Assembly: GCA_958296185.1 (NCBI GenBank)
Contig: CATQIB010000024.1
Coordinates: 1 to 42,838, forward strand
Direction of reading: 5' to 3'
Source of the DNA: an uncultured Mesonia sp.
GTDB lineage: Bacteria > Bacteroidota > Bacteroidia > Flavobacteriales > Flavobacteriaceae
Length of the DNA stretch: 42,838 nucleotides
Below the pieces are notes generated by a model, which saw only the letters and a list, made by a program, of their open reading frames with translations, was not told where the DNA came from and ran no database searches. The translations under genes were made by a program, and so were the position numbers. Below are positions 35,031 to 42,838 of this stretch, piece by piece (within the stretch, counting starts at the first letter, position 1; each line of letters opens with the position of its first letter).

Positions 35031-37289
35031 TTAGAACGCGTAGCCCAAACTAAAAAACCACTCGCTTTTACTACGCTCGGGTGATTGAGTGTACCTTATC
35101 AAAATGGGACCCAAGATGGTTTCAAGGCCGTAACCAATAGAAAATCCTGTATAGTCTGGCAAGCTAAGCCAATTGCCGGTTTCAAACAAATCATTTTCTA
35201 CATTAGCCATCGCATAGCCTAGAGTAAAATGATTTTTTGGCAAAAATTCTATATCGGCATCTATTTGACCCTTGATATAACTGTCTGCCGATAGGCTCAC
35301 AAAATCATAACCATAAAAGGGTACAAAATTATTTATGGGTTGGGCGCCATACCCTCCTAACACAAAATCGAGCGCATCCATTCTGTTTTTCCCGATCCTA
35401 AAACCAGCCTCAGAATCTACCTTAAATCGCAACCAAGGATTTACCGAAAAAGTATAACCTAAATAACCACTAGCGATTGAAAACTCAGAAAACGAATAGG
35501 TTTGTTTTTGCGCAAATAAATACAAGTTAAAATTTGCTTTAAATTTAAAGCCTCGGGTAGGAAAATGAGCATCGTCAAAAGTATCATAGTACAAATAGCC
35601 AAGTGCACTGTAAACGTTACTCTCCTCTAAAATAGCAAAAGGTAATGATTGTTGATTTTCTTCACCAAAAATGGTCTCAGTCTCAATTCTAGTGTACTTA
35701 TGCTCTGCTCCTACACCAAATTTAAAATGTTTTGATAAAAAAGTTTCGGCGTAGAATTGGTTGGTAAAATCAAAATAATGTACATCGACCATATTCACAT
35801 CGAGATTGGGTATATCAATATTTTCGCTTATAGTGTTAAAGGCAACATTTTTATTGAATTGATTTAGTCGGGAATTTAATCCTAAGCTCCAGTAAACTCC
35901 TTTATCAAGATAATATTGAAAATCATACCTAAAATTATCTCCGGCAATGCCATCAAATGAGAGAATATCATTTGAAAAAAGCAAGCTTTTATGTGTAAAA
36001 TTGACCAATGCAGCACTACGGTAGAGCTCGTCAAAATGCAGCCCAAAACGCAAAAAAGTATCGGTCTTATTCTCGGTTACTTCCAGTATTAAATCAAATT
36101 TATTATCTGGCTGGGGTAATAACCTATAAGTGATTCGCTTAAAGTTTCCTGTTGCCGAAATATTTTGCAAACCGTCATTGAGTTGGGTGTAGGCTATTTT
36201 TTGATTTTCATTTATTTTTAAGCGCCCCCTGATGTAGTTTCTAGGATATTTACTACTTCCCATAATAGCAATATTTTGAATAAATAGGGAGTCTTTGGGC
36301 TGTAAGTCTTTTTGTTTATAATTTAGGTGCTTCTGTTTTTTTGCAATTTCTTGAAAGATGGATCTATATTCCGCCGCCACTTTTTCACCTTCTTTTATAA
36401 TTTGTTTTCCTTTATCAAAAGACAAAACAGTATAAGAACTTATATCTGGTTTTATATAAACATCTGTCTCGAGACGTTTCTCTTTCATGTCATAGATAGT
36501 CCTAAAATTGTTGATTTGAGTAAGAATTTCTAAAGCAGATTGCAACTTGTCTCTACTTACCAAACTATCTTGTACATCTACACCTATTACGTAATCCAAA
36601 TTTTTTGCACGCAACAAGCGCACAGGGTAATTATTGGTTACCCCACCATCTATAAGTAATTTACCATCAATCTCTACCGGACTAAATAGGGTTGGAAGCG
36701 CACCACTAGCACTTACAGCTTCGGGCAAACCGCCTTTATCTAGCACCACTTCTTTTCCTGTCTCAACATCGGTTGCTATGCAGAAAAAAGGTATGGGTAG
36801 TTTTGAAAAGTCTTTAACATCTCTTACAGGATGCATTAATTGTGCTAATAAATTATAGAAGTTTTGTCCTCTAGAAAGACTAGAAGGTAAACTCAATTTA
36901 AATTGATTAAACGGTAAGGTCAAAGCATACCGCTCTGCGTCATTCTTCTCGTAAAAAGACTTTGCGTTTCGAGGGACCTCATCTTGTAGAAGTTGTTCAA
37001 AATCAACCGAATTGAAAATTGAATCAAGTTGGTTGGCCGTATAGCCTGTAGCGTATAAAGACCCTACAATAGCCCCCATACTTGTACCAGCAATGTAATC
37101 TACCCGCATCCCCGATTCTTCAATAGCTTTTAATACACCTATATGAGCAAGTCCCTTTGCTCCGCCTCCACTTAATACTAAACCAACCCTTGGGTTTTCT
37201 GGTATAGGTTTATGCTCTTGAGCCATTAATTGTACCACCCAAAAACAACATATTAAGAATACAAGTGAAGATTTATTCATGATTTTCAT
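35031..37289 (-). CDS. Patatin-like phospholipase fused to a POTRA/outer-membrane barrel
   Basis: A 752-residue exported protein predicted to carry a lipase domain through the outer membrane or hold it there. Order: signal peptide (to about 24, QLMAQ); patatin domain (about 34-310) with the oxyanion loop SGGGAKG (40-46), nucleophile Ser70 in GTSMG and Asp214 in DGG; a POTRA-like segment (about 330-410, IAIMGSSKYPRNYIRGRLKI); and a BamA-like barrel to the end (FFSLGYAF). This is the PlpD/type Vd autotransporter architecture. It overlaps the end of uvrC by 17 bases; a start at MNKSS (37280) is equally possible. It is cotranscribed with uvrC. Confidence 0.9.
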   Translation of the reverse strand: MKIMNKSSLVFLICCFWVVQLMAQEHKPIPENPRVGLVLSGGGAKGLAHIGVLKAIEESGMRVDYIAGTSMGAIVGSLYATGYTANQLDSIFNSVDFEQLLQDEVPRNAKSFYEKNDAERYALTLPFNQFKLSLPSSLSRGQNFYNLLAQLMHPVRDVKDFSKLPIPFFCIATDVETGKEVVLDKGGLPEAVSASGALPTLFSPVEIDGKLLIDGGVTNNYPVRLLRAKNLDYVIGVDVQDSLVSRDKLQSALEILTQINNFRTIYDMKEKRLETDVYIKPDISSYTVLSFDKGKQIIKEGEKVAAEYRSIFQEIAKKQKHLNYKQKDLQPKDSLFIQNIAIMGSSKYPRNYIRGRLKINENQKIAYTQLNDGLQNISATGNFKRITYRLLPQPDNKFDLILEVTENKTDTFLRFGLHFDELYRSAALVNFTHKSLLFSNDILSFDGIAGDNFRYDFQYYLDKGVYWSLGLNSRLNQFNKNVAFNTISENIDIPNLDVNMVDVHYFDFTNQFYAETFLSKHFKFGVGAEHKYTRIETETIFGEENQQSLPFAILEESNVYSALGYLYYDTFDDAHFPTRGFKFKANFNLYLFAQKQTYSFSEFSIASGYLGYTFSVNPWLRFKVDSEAGFRIGKNRMDALDFVLGGYGAQPINNFVPFYGYDFVSLSADSYIKGQIDADIEFLPKNHFTLGYAMANVENDLFETGNWLSLPDYTGFSIGYGLETILGPILIRYTQSPERSKSEWFFSLGYAF

Positions 37290-39069
37290 AAAATTGATAT
37301 ATCAGCTGGGCTTTTGCTAGTCCAACAACTTCTTGAAGCTCCTCAAGACTAGCTTTTTTTACTTTAGAAACCGAGCGGAAATGTTTTAGTAAACTTACTG
37401 CCGTTTTTTCACCTATACCTGGTATTTCTTCTAAGGCCGTACCTAAAGCAGCTTTACTACGCTTGTCTCGGTGAAAAGTAATACCAAAGCGGTGAGCCTC
37501 ATTTCGTAATTGCTGTATAATCTTTAAAGTTTCTGATTTTTTATCTAAATATAAGGGATATTTATCACCCGGGTAAAACAATTCTTCCAATCGCTTGGCT
37601 ATGCCAATTATGGCAATCTTACCGCGTAAACCTAAATCATTTAAAGCTTTTAAAGCCGAATTCAATTGCCCTTTACCCCCATCTATTATAATGAGTTGAG
37701 GTAAGGGCTGCTCTTCTTGAAGCAGCCTTTTGTACCGCCTAAACACAACCTCTTCCATAGAGGCGAAATCATCTGGACCTTCTACTGTTTTTATATTAAA
37801 TTTACGGTAATCTTTCTTGCTGGGTTTTCCGTTTTTAAATACCACGCAAGCGGCTACAGGATTTGTTCCTTGAATGTTCGAGTTATCAAAACATTCTATA
37901 TGCCTAGGTTCTTCATTGAGTCGTAGGTCTTTTTTCATTTGTGCCATTAGCCGATTGGTATGCCTATCTGGATCTACCATTTTCATTTGCTTAAATCGCT
38001 CTTGTCTAAAGTATTTTGCATTCCGTAAAGAAAGATCTACAATAGCTTTTTTATCACCCAACTTAGGTACGCTAACTTTTACTCCTTCTACGGTTTTTAC
38101 AGGAAAAGGCACATAAATTTCACGTGACATGGAGTTAAATCGCTGTCTGATTTCGGTAATGGCTAGCTCTAGCAATTCTTTATCGGTTTCATCGAGTTTT
38201 TTCTTGAGCTCAATAGTATGCGAACGAATGATACTCCCGTGCGCAATCTGTAAAAAATTCACATAACCATAACCTTCATCCGAAATGATCGAGAAAACAT
38301 CTACATTGGTAATTTTAGGATTTACTACTGTGCTTTTAGCCTGATATTTTTCAAGTACCTCGATTTTTTCTTTGATGCGATGCGCCTCTTCAAACTGCAT
38401 ATTCTCTGCATAGGCCTGCATCTGACTTTTAAACTGCTGTAGCGAATCTTTAAAATCTCCCTTTACAATTTGCCGAATATGCTCTATATTTTTATGGTAT
38501 TCCGTTTCAGATTGTAGGTCTTCGCAAGGACCTTTACAGTTTCCTAAATGGTACTCTAAGCACACCTTATACTTACCTTGTTCTATCTTTTGCTTGGATA
38601 AATCAAAATTACAGGTTCGCAATTGGTAAAGCCCTCGAATAAGTTCTAATAAGGTGTTTACTGTCTTAAAACTGGTATAAGGCCCGTAATATTCGCTACC
38701 ATCTTTTATTAATCTACGCGTAGGAAAAACGCGAGGAAAACGTTCGTTTTTAATGCAAATCCAAGGATAAGTTTTGTCATCCTTTAACATAACATTAAAT
38801 CGGGGCTGGTATTTTTTTATAAGGTTATTCTCTAGCAACAATGCATCGGTTTCAGAGTTCACCACAATGTGTTTAATGGTTTTTATCTTCTTTACCATCA
38901 CCGCTATGCGGTGGCTATCGTGCTTTTTATTAAAGTAAGAACTTACTCTCTTTTTGAGGTTTTTTGCTTTACCTACATACAAAATCTTCCCAGCCTTGTC
39001 ATAGTATTGATAAACACCAGGGCTGCTGGGTAATGTTTTTACTTGTATCGCTAAATCTGGCTGCTCCAT
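37273..39069 (-). CDS. uvrC: Excinuclease ABC subunit C
   Basis: Makes both incisions in nucleotide excision repair. The 598-residue protein has the N-terminal GIY-YIG nuclease (GVYQYYDKAGKILYVGKAKN). A cysteine-rich stretch (CNFDLSKQ...CLEYHLGNCKGPC), a UVR motif (FEEAHRIKEKIEVLEKY) and the RNase-H-like C-terminal nuclease (IECFDNSNIQGTNPVA, IIDGGKGQLNSA) follow. Tandem helix-hairpin-helix motifs end it (EEIPGIGEKTAVSLLKHF). I placed the start at 39069 (MEQPDLAIQ), because the longer in-frame reading to 39120 is unlike UvrC and would run over the promoter. Confidence 0.95.
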   Translation of the reverse strand: MEQPDLAIQVKTLPSSPGVYQYYDKAGKILYVGKAKNLKKRVSSYFNKKHDSHRIAVMVKKIKTIKHIVVNSETDALLLENNLIKKYQPRFNVMLKDDKTYPWICIKNERFPRVFPTRRLIKDGSEYYGPYTSFKTVNTLLELIRGLYQLRTCNFDLSKQKIEQGKYKVCLEYHLGNCKGPCEDLQSETEYHKNIEHIRQIVKGDFKDSLQQFKSQMQAYAENMQFEEAHRIKEKIEVLEKYQAKSTVVNPKITNVDVFSIISDEGYGYVNFLQIAHGSIIRSHTIELKKKLDETDKELLELAITEIRQRFNSMSREIYVPFPVKTVEGVKVSVPKLGDKKAIVDLSLRNAKYFRQERFKQMKMVDPDRHTNRLMAQMKKDLRLNEEPRHIECFDNSNIQGTNPVAACVVFKNGKPSKKDYRKFNIKTVEGPDDFASMEEVVFRRYKRLLQEEQPLPQLIIIDGGKGQLNSALKALNDLGLRGKIAIIGIAKRLEELFYPGDKYPLYLDKKSETLKIIQQLRNEAHRFGITFHRDKRSKAALGTALEEIPGIGEKTAVSLLKHFRSVSKVKKASLEELQEVVGLAKAQLIYQFYENHE

Positions 39070-39073
39070 AGCC

Positions 39074-39102
39074 CAAATATACTGTATTTTCTTACCAACA
39101 AA
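39074..39102 (-). promoter_or_regulatory. Promoter of uvrC, predicting a leaderless mRNA
   Basis: On the minus strand TTTG (39099-39102), a 17-base spacer and TATATTTG (39074-39081) match both boxes exactly. The -7 box ends 4 bases before the uvrC ATG, so transcription should begin at or next to the start codon. Confidence 0.65.
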
Positions 39103-39130
39103 TAAATGTGGTGGACTCAATTAAAAAGAA

Positions 39131-39160
39131 TTTGAAATATCAAATTTTCGAGTATTTTTG
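39131..39160 (+). promoter_or_regulatory. Promoter of the rimB-rimK operon
   Basis: TTTG (39131-39134), an 18-base spacer and TATTTTTG (39153-39160) match both boxes. The predicted leader is about 100 bases, the longest of the clear promoters here, and contains a GC-rich near-palindrome at 39187-39201. Confidence 0.68.
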
Positions 39161-39265
39161 ACAAAAAATAAAAGTATACGCTAGACGCTTCCGCGGAAAG
39201 CAATCTGCAAATTTTTATAAGCTTTAAATTTTAAGTACCTTTTCCTTTTTAATATTGTTTTGCCC

Positions 39266-39703
39266 ATGAAAACCACCTCTTCGCCAATTATCATAGGAAG
39301 ATGTGATGTAGCCGATTTCCCTTTGTTAGCAATTAAAGACATTGCTATTAAAATTGATACAGGCGCTTATACCTCATCTATACACTGCAAAGACATTCAG
39401 GTAAAGGAGAACAAATTGCATTGCGTATTTTTAGACCCTGAACATCCCGAATATAACGGCAAATCTTTTGTTTTTGATCAATTTAAACAAAAGAAGGTAA
39501 AAAGTAGTAACGGGCAGGTGCAACTGCGTTATTTAATAAAAACCCGTATTTGCCTATTTGAACAAGAATACCCAATAGAATTAACCTTAAGCGATCGAGA
39601 AGAAATGAGTTTTCCTATTTTAATTGGTCGTAAATTTTTAACTCATCGCTTTATAGTTGATGTTAGCAAAGAAAACCTATCAAAATTGAATAAACCCCAC
39701 TAA
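39266..39703 (+). CDS. rimB: RimB-like retropepsin-fold protease (ATP-dependent zinc protease family)
   Basis: A 145-residue single-domain protein of the family encoded beside RimK. It has the aspartic-protease-like [11 protein letters not shown] motif (about 30-40) and [16 protein letters not shown] near the end, as in that family. In Pseudomonas the RimB protein trims glutamates that RimK adds to ribosomal protein S6. The family name as an ATP-dependent zinc protease is historic and the fold is retropepsin-like. I use ATG at 39266 (MKTTSS); an in-frame TTG lies two codons upstream. It is followed by rimK after 4 bases. Confidence 0.82.
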   Translation: MKTTSSPIIIGRCDVADFPLLAIKDIAIKIDTGAYTSSIHCKDIQVKENKLHCVFLDPEHPEYNGKSFVFDQFKQKKVKSSNGQVQLRYLIKTRICLFEQEYPIELTLSDREEMSFPILIGRKFLTHRFIVDVSKENLSKLNKPH

Positions 39704-39707
39704 TGGT

Positions 39708-40580
39708 ATGAATATTAAAATCCTCTCTAGAAATCCCAAACTATACTCTACCCAACGTTTGGTTGAAGCAGCCAAAAAAAGAAAACATGAGGTAGAGGTT
39801 ATAGACCCCTTAAAATGCGATATTGTCATTGAAAAGCGTAAACCCAATATTTATTATAAGGGTAAATACCTAGAACACGTAGATGCGGTAATTCCTAGAA
39901 TTGGCGCCTCGGTTACTTTTTATGGTACTGCTGTAGTTAGACAATTTGAAATGATGAACGCTTTTACCACGACGGGGTCTGAGGCATTACTGCGTAGTCG
40001 TGATAAATTGAGAAGTTTACAGTTGCTGTCTAAAGCAAAAATTGGTTTACCAAAGACCGTTTTTACCAATTATTCTAGAGACGTTGAGGGGGTTATTAAT
40101 CAAGTGGGCGGCACCCCATTGGTGATTAAATTATTAGAAGGCACCCAAGGATTAGGAGTTGTTCTAGCCGAAACTAAAAACGCAGCCAGGTCTGTAATTG
40201 AAGCTTTTAACGGCTTGCAAGCTCGTGTAATTGTTCAAGAATTCATCAAAGAAGCTAAAGGTGCCGATATTCGTGCTTTTGTGGTAGATGGGCACGTAGT
40301 AGGTGCGATGAAGAGACAAGGAAAAGAGGGTGAGTTTAGATCTAATTTGCACCGTGGCGGTTCTGCAGAAATCATAGAACTTTCTGATGAGGAAGAAGTA
40401 GCTGCCGTTAGAGCCGCAAAAGCTATGGGTCTTGGCGTAGCTGGAGTTGACTTGCTGCAAAGCTCTCGAGGTCCGTTGATTTTAGAGGTCAATTCTTCTC
40501 CAGGTTTAGAAGGTATAGAGAAAGCTACCAACAAAGATATCGCTAAAAGCATCATTAGGTTTATTGAAAAAAATGCATAA
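39708..40580 (+). CDS. rimK: Ribosomal protein S6--L-glutamate ligase (ATP-grasp)
   Basis: RimK adds glutamate residues to the C-terminus of ribosomal protein S6 using ATP. The 290-residue protein has an N-terminal preATP-grasp domain (about 1-95, [16 protein letters not shown]) and an ATP-grasp fold. Visible are the lysine in [46 protein letters not shown] and the metal-binding [14 protein letters not shown]. Motifs and length match E. coli RimK closely. It lies 4 bases after rimB and 3 bases before the AstE-like gene. Confidence 0.93.
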   Translation: MNIKILSRNPKLYSTQRLVEAAKKRKHEVEVIDPLKCDIVIEKRKPNIYYKGKYLEHVDAVIPRIGASVTFYGTAVVRQFEMMNAFTTTGSEALLRSRDKLRSLQLLSKAKIGLPKTVFTNYSRDVEGVINQVGGTPLVIKLLEGTQGLGVVLAETKNAARSVIEAFNGLQARVIVQEFIKEAKGADIRAFVVDGHVVGAMKRQGKEGEFRSNLHRGGSAEIIELSDEEEVAAVRAAKAMGLGVAGVDLLQSSRGPLILEVNSSPGLEGIEKATNKDIAKSIIRFIEKNA

Positions 40581-40583
40581 ATT

Positions 40584-41552
40584 TTGGGTGAGCTAGATCA
40601 AAATAATGTACTGGATTTGTTAGGGCAAACAATTCAGCCCGGTGAAAGTGCACGTCTTAATTTTAACTCGGCCAAACTATTTACAGCAAGCCCTGTAGAA
40701 GTACCCGTAATTATTGAACGATCAAAAAAGCCAGGGCCCATTGTCTTATTTACCGCTGGTGTTCACGGCGATGAAATAAACGGAATAGAGGTAGTGCGCC
40801 AACTTATTTCGAGAAAAATAAATAGACCTAAAATAGGAACCATAATTTGTATTCCTGTTTTTAACGTTTTTGGTTTTTTAAATTTACAAAGGGAGTTTCC
40901 TGATGGAAGAGACCTAAACCGGGTTTTCCCGGGCTCAAAAAAAGGTCCGCTTGCCTCGCGTTTTGCCTATCAATTCACCCAAGAAATTTTACCAGTAGTA
41001 GATTATTGTGTAGACTTTCATACCGGTGGAGCTAGTCGATTCAATGCTCCGCAAATACGTATTAGAGAGAATGATGAGCCTTTATTAGAATTGGCTCATA
41101 TTTTTAATGCTCCTTTTATAGTTTACTCGAGTACTATTAGCAAATCTTATCGCGCATCTTGCTACCAAGCGAATATTCCTACCTTGTTATTTGAAGGAGG
41201 AAAATCTCTAGATAACAATAAACAAATCACCCAAATTGGGGTGCAAGGTTGCCTACGTTTATTAGATCACTTAGGTATGTTAAAAGGTTCATTTGATTTA
41301 AAACCTGCCAGCAAACCTCCCATTTTGGTAAGCCAAAGTAAATGGATACGCGCCGCGCATAGTGGTTTACTGCATTTAAAGGTGGCTTGCGGAAAAAAAG
41401 TAGATCAAGGTGAGGTCCTTGCCCAGATTACAGATCCATACGGATCGTTTAGATATACGGTAAAAGCAAGGTCATCGGGTTATATAATAAACGTAAATGA
41501 ATCGCCTATTGTCTACCAAGGAGACGCTTTGTTTCATTTATCTATTTCTTAA
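40584..41552 (+). CDS. Succinylglutamate desuccinylase/aspartoacylase-family (M14-like) zinc hydrolase
   Basis: A 322-residue zinc hydrolase related to M14 carboxypeptidases. Zinc ligands are in GVHGDEINGIE (HxxE) and DFHTGG, with REFPDGRDLNRVFPG supplying substrate-binding arginines. A C-terminal beta/biotinyl-like tail (IRAAHSGLLHLKVACGKKVDQGEVLAQI) is present. There is no arginine-succinyltransferase gene nearby, so a role in arginine breakdown is unlikely. Its place directly after rimK suggests action on glutamyl tails or a related amide. The only usable start is TTG at 40584 (ATT lies just before), since an in-frame stop, shared with the rimK end, precedes it. Confidence 0.85.
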   Translation: MGELDQNNVLDLLGQTIQPGESARLNFNSAKLFTASPVEVPVIIERSKKPGPIVLFTAGVHGDEINGIEVVRQLISRKINRPKIGTIICIPVFNVFGFLNLQREFPDGRDLNRVFPGSKKGPLASRFAYQFTQEILPVVDYCVDFHTGGASRFNAPQIRIRENDEPLLELAHIFNAPFIVYSSTISKSYRASCYQANIPTLLFEGGKSLDNNKQITQIGVQGCLRLLDHLGMLKGSFDLKPASKPPILVSQSKWIRAAHSGLLHLKVACGKKVDQGEVLAQITDPYGSFRYTVKARSSGYIINVNESPIVYQGDALFHLSIS

Positions 41553-41555
41553 TAT

Positions 41556-42125
41556 ATGACAAACAAGAATCAAATCCGTAAAGTATACAAAAAAAAGCGC
41601 CAGGCGCTAACTAAGGAATTATTGGAAGAAATGAGTTTAGCCATAGCGAATAAGGCGGCCCAATTACCTATATGGGATTTTTCTTTTTACCATATTTTTT
41701 TACCCATTGCTAAACAAAATGAGGTGAATACAGAGTTTATGTTGCACCTGTTGCAGGGTAAAGATAAAAATATAGTACTGGCTAAAAGTGATTTTAAAAA
41801 TTTTACTTTACAGCATTTTTTGCTAACTGATACGACTAAAATAAAAGTTAATGCCTATGGTATACCAGAACCTGTTGATGGAATTACAATTCATCCTCAA
41901 CAGATTGAGGTGGTGTTTATGCCGCTCTTAGCTTTTGACCTTAACGGAAATAGAGTTGGTTATGGAAAAGGATTTTACGACAGGTTTTTAAACGAATGCC
42001 AAGCCAACACAATTAAAATTGGACTCTCTTTTTTTGAGGCAGAAGGAAAAATAGATTCCGATGGATTTGATGTACCCCTAGATTATTGCATTACGCCTTG
42101 CAAAACCTATCGTTTTCAGCATTAA
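41556..42125 (+). CDS. 5-Formyltetrahydrofolate cyclo-ligase
   Basis: Converts 5-formyltetrahydrofolate to 5,10-methenyltetrahydrofolate with ATP, returning it to the one-carbon pool. The 189-residue protein has the N-terminal basic helix IRKVYKKKRQALT, the conserved VFMPLLAFDLNGNRVGYGKGFYDRFL signature, and a C-terminal DVPLDYCITP. It is last in the rimB-rimK operon, starting 3 bases after the AstE-like gene, with a terminator after it. Its link to glutamylation is not evident and may just be shared transcription. Confidence 0.93.
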   Translation: MTNKNQIRKVYKKKRQALTKELLEEMSLAIANKAAQLPIWDFSFYHIFLPIAKQNEVNTEFMLHLLQGKDKNIVLAKSDFKNFTLQHFLLTDTTKIKVNAYGIPEPVDGITIHPQQIEVVFMPLLAFDLNGNRVGYGKGFYDRFLNECQANTIKIGLSFFEAEGKIDSDGFDVPLDYCITPCKTYRFQH

Positions 42126-42153
42126 AAAAGCCAACCGAAAGGCTGGCTTTTAA
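42124..42153. terminator. Bidirectional terminator after the cyclo-ligase gene
   Basis: AAAAGCCAACC and GGCTGGCTTTT pair with one mismatch around a GAAA loop. It separates the rim operon from the convergent outer-membrane protein gene. Confidence 0.82.
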
Positions 42154-42168
42154 TTGGTGAACTTTAGT

Positions 42169-42768
42169 TTAAAAACTGTATCCGATACGTATATGCAAGT
42201 CTAAAAACACATCGTCTTTATCTACCTTGTATAAGTATTTATCTTCATCTATAAAAGCGCGCACATAACCAACGCCTAAGCCTAACTCGTAGTTAAAATG
42301 TTTACCTATGCTGCGTCTAATTCCCCATTTGGGTACGATTCTTATCTGATCGATAACCTCGAGATTATCTACATTAGACACTACAAACCAATTAGGGTTA
42401 TAAGCCGTTTGAATAGCCAAAAAGTTTCCGCTATTTTTAGATGTTTTACGTTTTTTTACCGCTCTTTTATTTAGGTTATAATACCATCTTGGCTCCGCCG
42501 ATATCACCGGCGCTAAAGCATAATTTACCCGGTTGTTTTCTTGGTAAATACTACCACCAAAAGCGGCCATATCGAGGCCAACTTCTGTTCTTAACGCCAA
42601 AGTGTTACTCAAGCCAAATTCGTATTGCCCCCAAACCCCTAAAAAGCCCGTTTGAACACTAAAAAAACCGTCTTCTACTTGACCTTCATTGTTATTTGCT
42701 TGAGCGTATAAAACATTTTGGGTAAACAGCAGTGACAATACCCCAAGGATAAATAATTTAGTTTTCAT
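42169..42768 (-). CDS. Predicted outer-membrane beta-barrel protein
   Basis: A 199-residue protein with a signal peptide (about 1-22, ending YAQA) and a body of alternating hydrophobic strands. It ends in DLHIRIGYSF, the aromatic C-terminus typical of outer-membrane barrels. Strand-like segments include GFFSVQTGFLGVWGQYEF, LALRTEVGLDM and FNYELGLGVGYVRAF, with a basic loop RAVKKRKTSK. I cannot assign a function. Its start overlaps the end of the upstream gene by 11 bases, so the two are probably coupled. Confidence 0.72.
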   Translation of the reverse strand: MKTKLFILGVLSLLFTQNVLYAQANNNEGQVEDGFFSVQTGFLGVWGQYEFGLSNTLALRTEVGLDMAAFGGSIYQENNRVNYALAPVISAEPRWYYNLNKRAVKKRKTSKNSGNFLAIQTAYNPNWFVVSNVDNLEVIDQIRIVPKWGIRRSIGKHFNYELGLGVGYVRAFIDEDKYLYKVDKDDVFLDLHIRIGYSF

Positions 42769-42838
42769 GATCTATTTTTATATAGGTGTTAATCAAGTTA
42801 GACTCAAGACTCTCGTCATAAGTTTCTAAAACTAGTGT
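42758..42838 (-). CDS. 3' end of a gene extending beyond the window
   Basis: An open frame enters from the right edge and gives 26 residues (TLVLETYDESLESN...) with a stop at 42758-42760. It overlaps the first 11 bases of the outer-membrane protein gene, a typical tight operon join. The segment is too short to name. Confidence 0.4.
   Translation of the reverse strand, partial: TLVLETYDESLESNLINTYIKIDHEN

Noticed and set aside
39070-39120. Longer in-frame start for uvrC
   Set aside because: The 17 extra residues do not resemble UvrC N-termini and would overlap an exact promoter.
40164-40555. Two overlapping minus-strand frames inside rimK
   Set aside because: Both lie opposite the ATP-grasp motifs and show no family features.
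1-42838. CRISPR array, prophage, transposon or tRNA genes
   Set aside because: I saw no regularly spaced direct repeats, transposase or integrase proteins, or tRNA-like cloverleafs. A covariance-model tRNA scan was not possible here.

Overview
The window reads as chromosomal DNA of a Bacteroidota bacterium, most likely a marine or aquatic member of the Flavobacteriaceae. The base composition is AT-rich. Recognisable promoters use the phylum-specific TTTG / TAnnTTTG boxes rather than -35/-10 boxes. The sdhCAB operon has a single large cytochrome b subunit and no sdhD. Surface lipoproteins and TonB-dependent receptors with an N-terminal carboxypeptidase-regulatory-like domain are abundant. I see no rRNA, tRNA, CRISPR array, insertion sequence, integrase or phage gene. 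Most of the window looks like ordinary core genome with one accessory surface-uptake region.

Layout. 49-1342 (minus) is an Xaa-Pro aminopeptidase gene broken by a one-base frameshift. 1777-5272 (plus) is sdhC-sdhA-sdhB, with a clear promoter and a bidirectional terminator shared with a convergent SDR-type L-threonine dehydrogenase (5347-6291). 6437-9654 (plus) encodes three exported proteins: a lipoprotein, an NTF2-like protein and an M13 metallopeptidase. 9740-13466 (minus) is a tight four-gene unit: Zn-ribbon protein, membrane-anchored M28 peptidase, small membrane protein and a Rossmann-fold protein. It is followed by cspA, a small membrane protein, a ClC channel with CBS domains, and aspS. 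17894-19653 (plus) carries a MORN-repeat protein and hflX.

19704-30012 is the accessory core. Two related TonB-dependent receptor genes are each followed at once by a surface lipoprotein gene. One lipoprotein has OB-fold-like segments plus a jelly-roll-like C-terminus. The other has four copies of a repeat around a jelly-roll-like centre. A secreted endonuclease/exonuclease/phosphatase-family lipoprotein is encoded between the two pairs, with a small four-helix membrane protein. I infer a system that binds, cuts and imports a phosphorylated polymer or nucleotide, possibly extracellular DNA.

30123-39069 (minus) holds an M23 peptidase with an unusual zinc ligand, a DUF3108 protein, a candidate small RNA with its own promoter and terminator, hpd-hmgA (tyrosine breakdown via homogentisate), a patatin/outer-membrane-barrel fusion, and uvrC, which is predicted to be leaderless. 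39266-42125 (plus) is a RimB-RimK-AstE-like operon, read here as a ribosomal-protein glutamylation and deglutamylation cassette, with 5-formyltetrahydrofolate cyclo-ligase at its end. A minus-strand outer-membrane protein closes the window, overlapped by the 3' end of a gene that continues past the edge.
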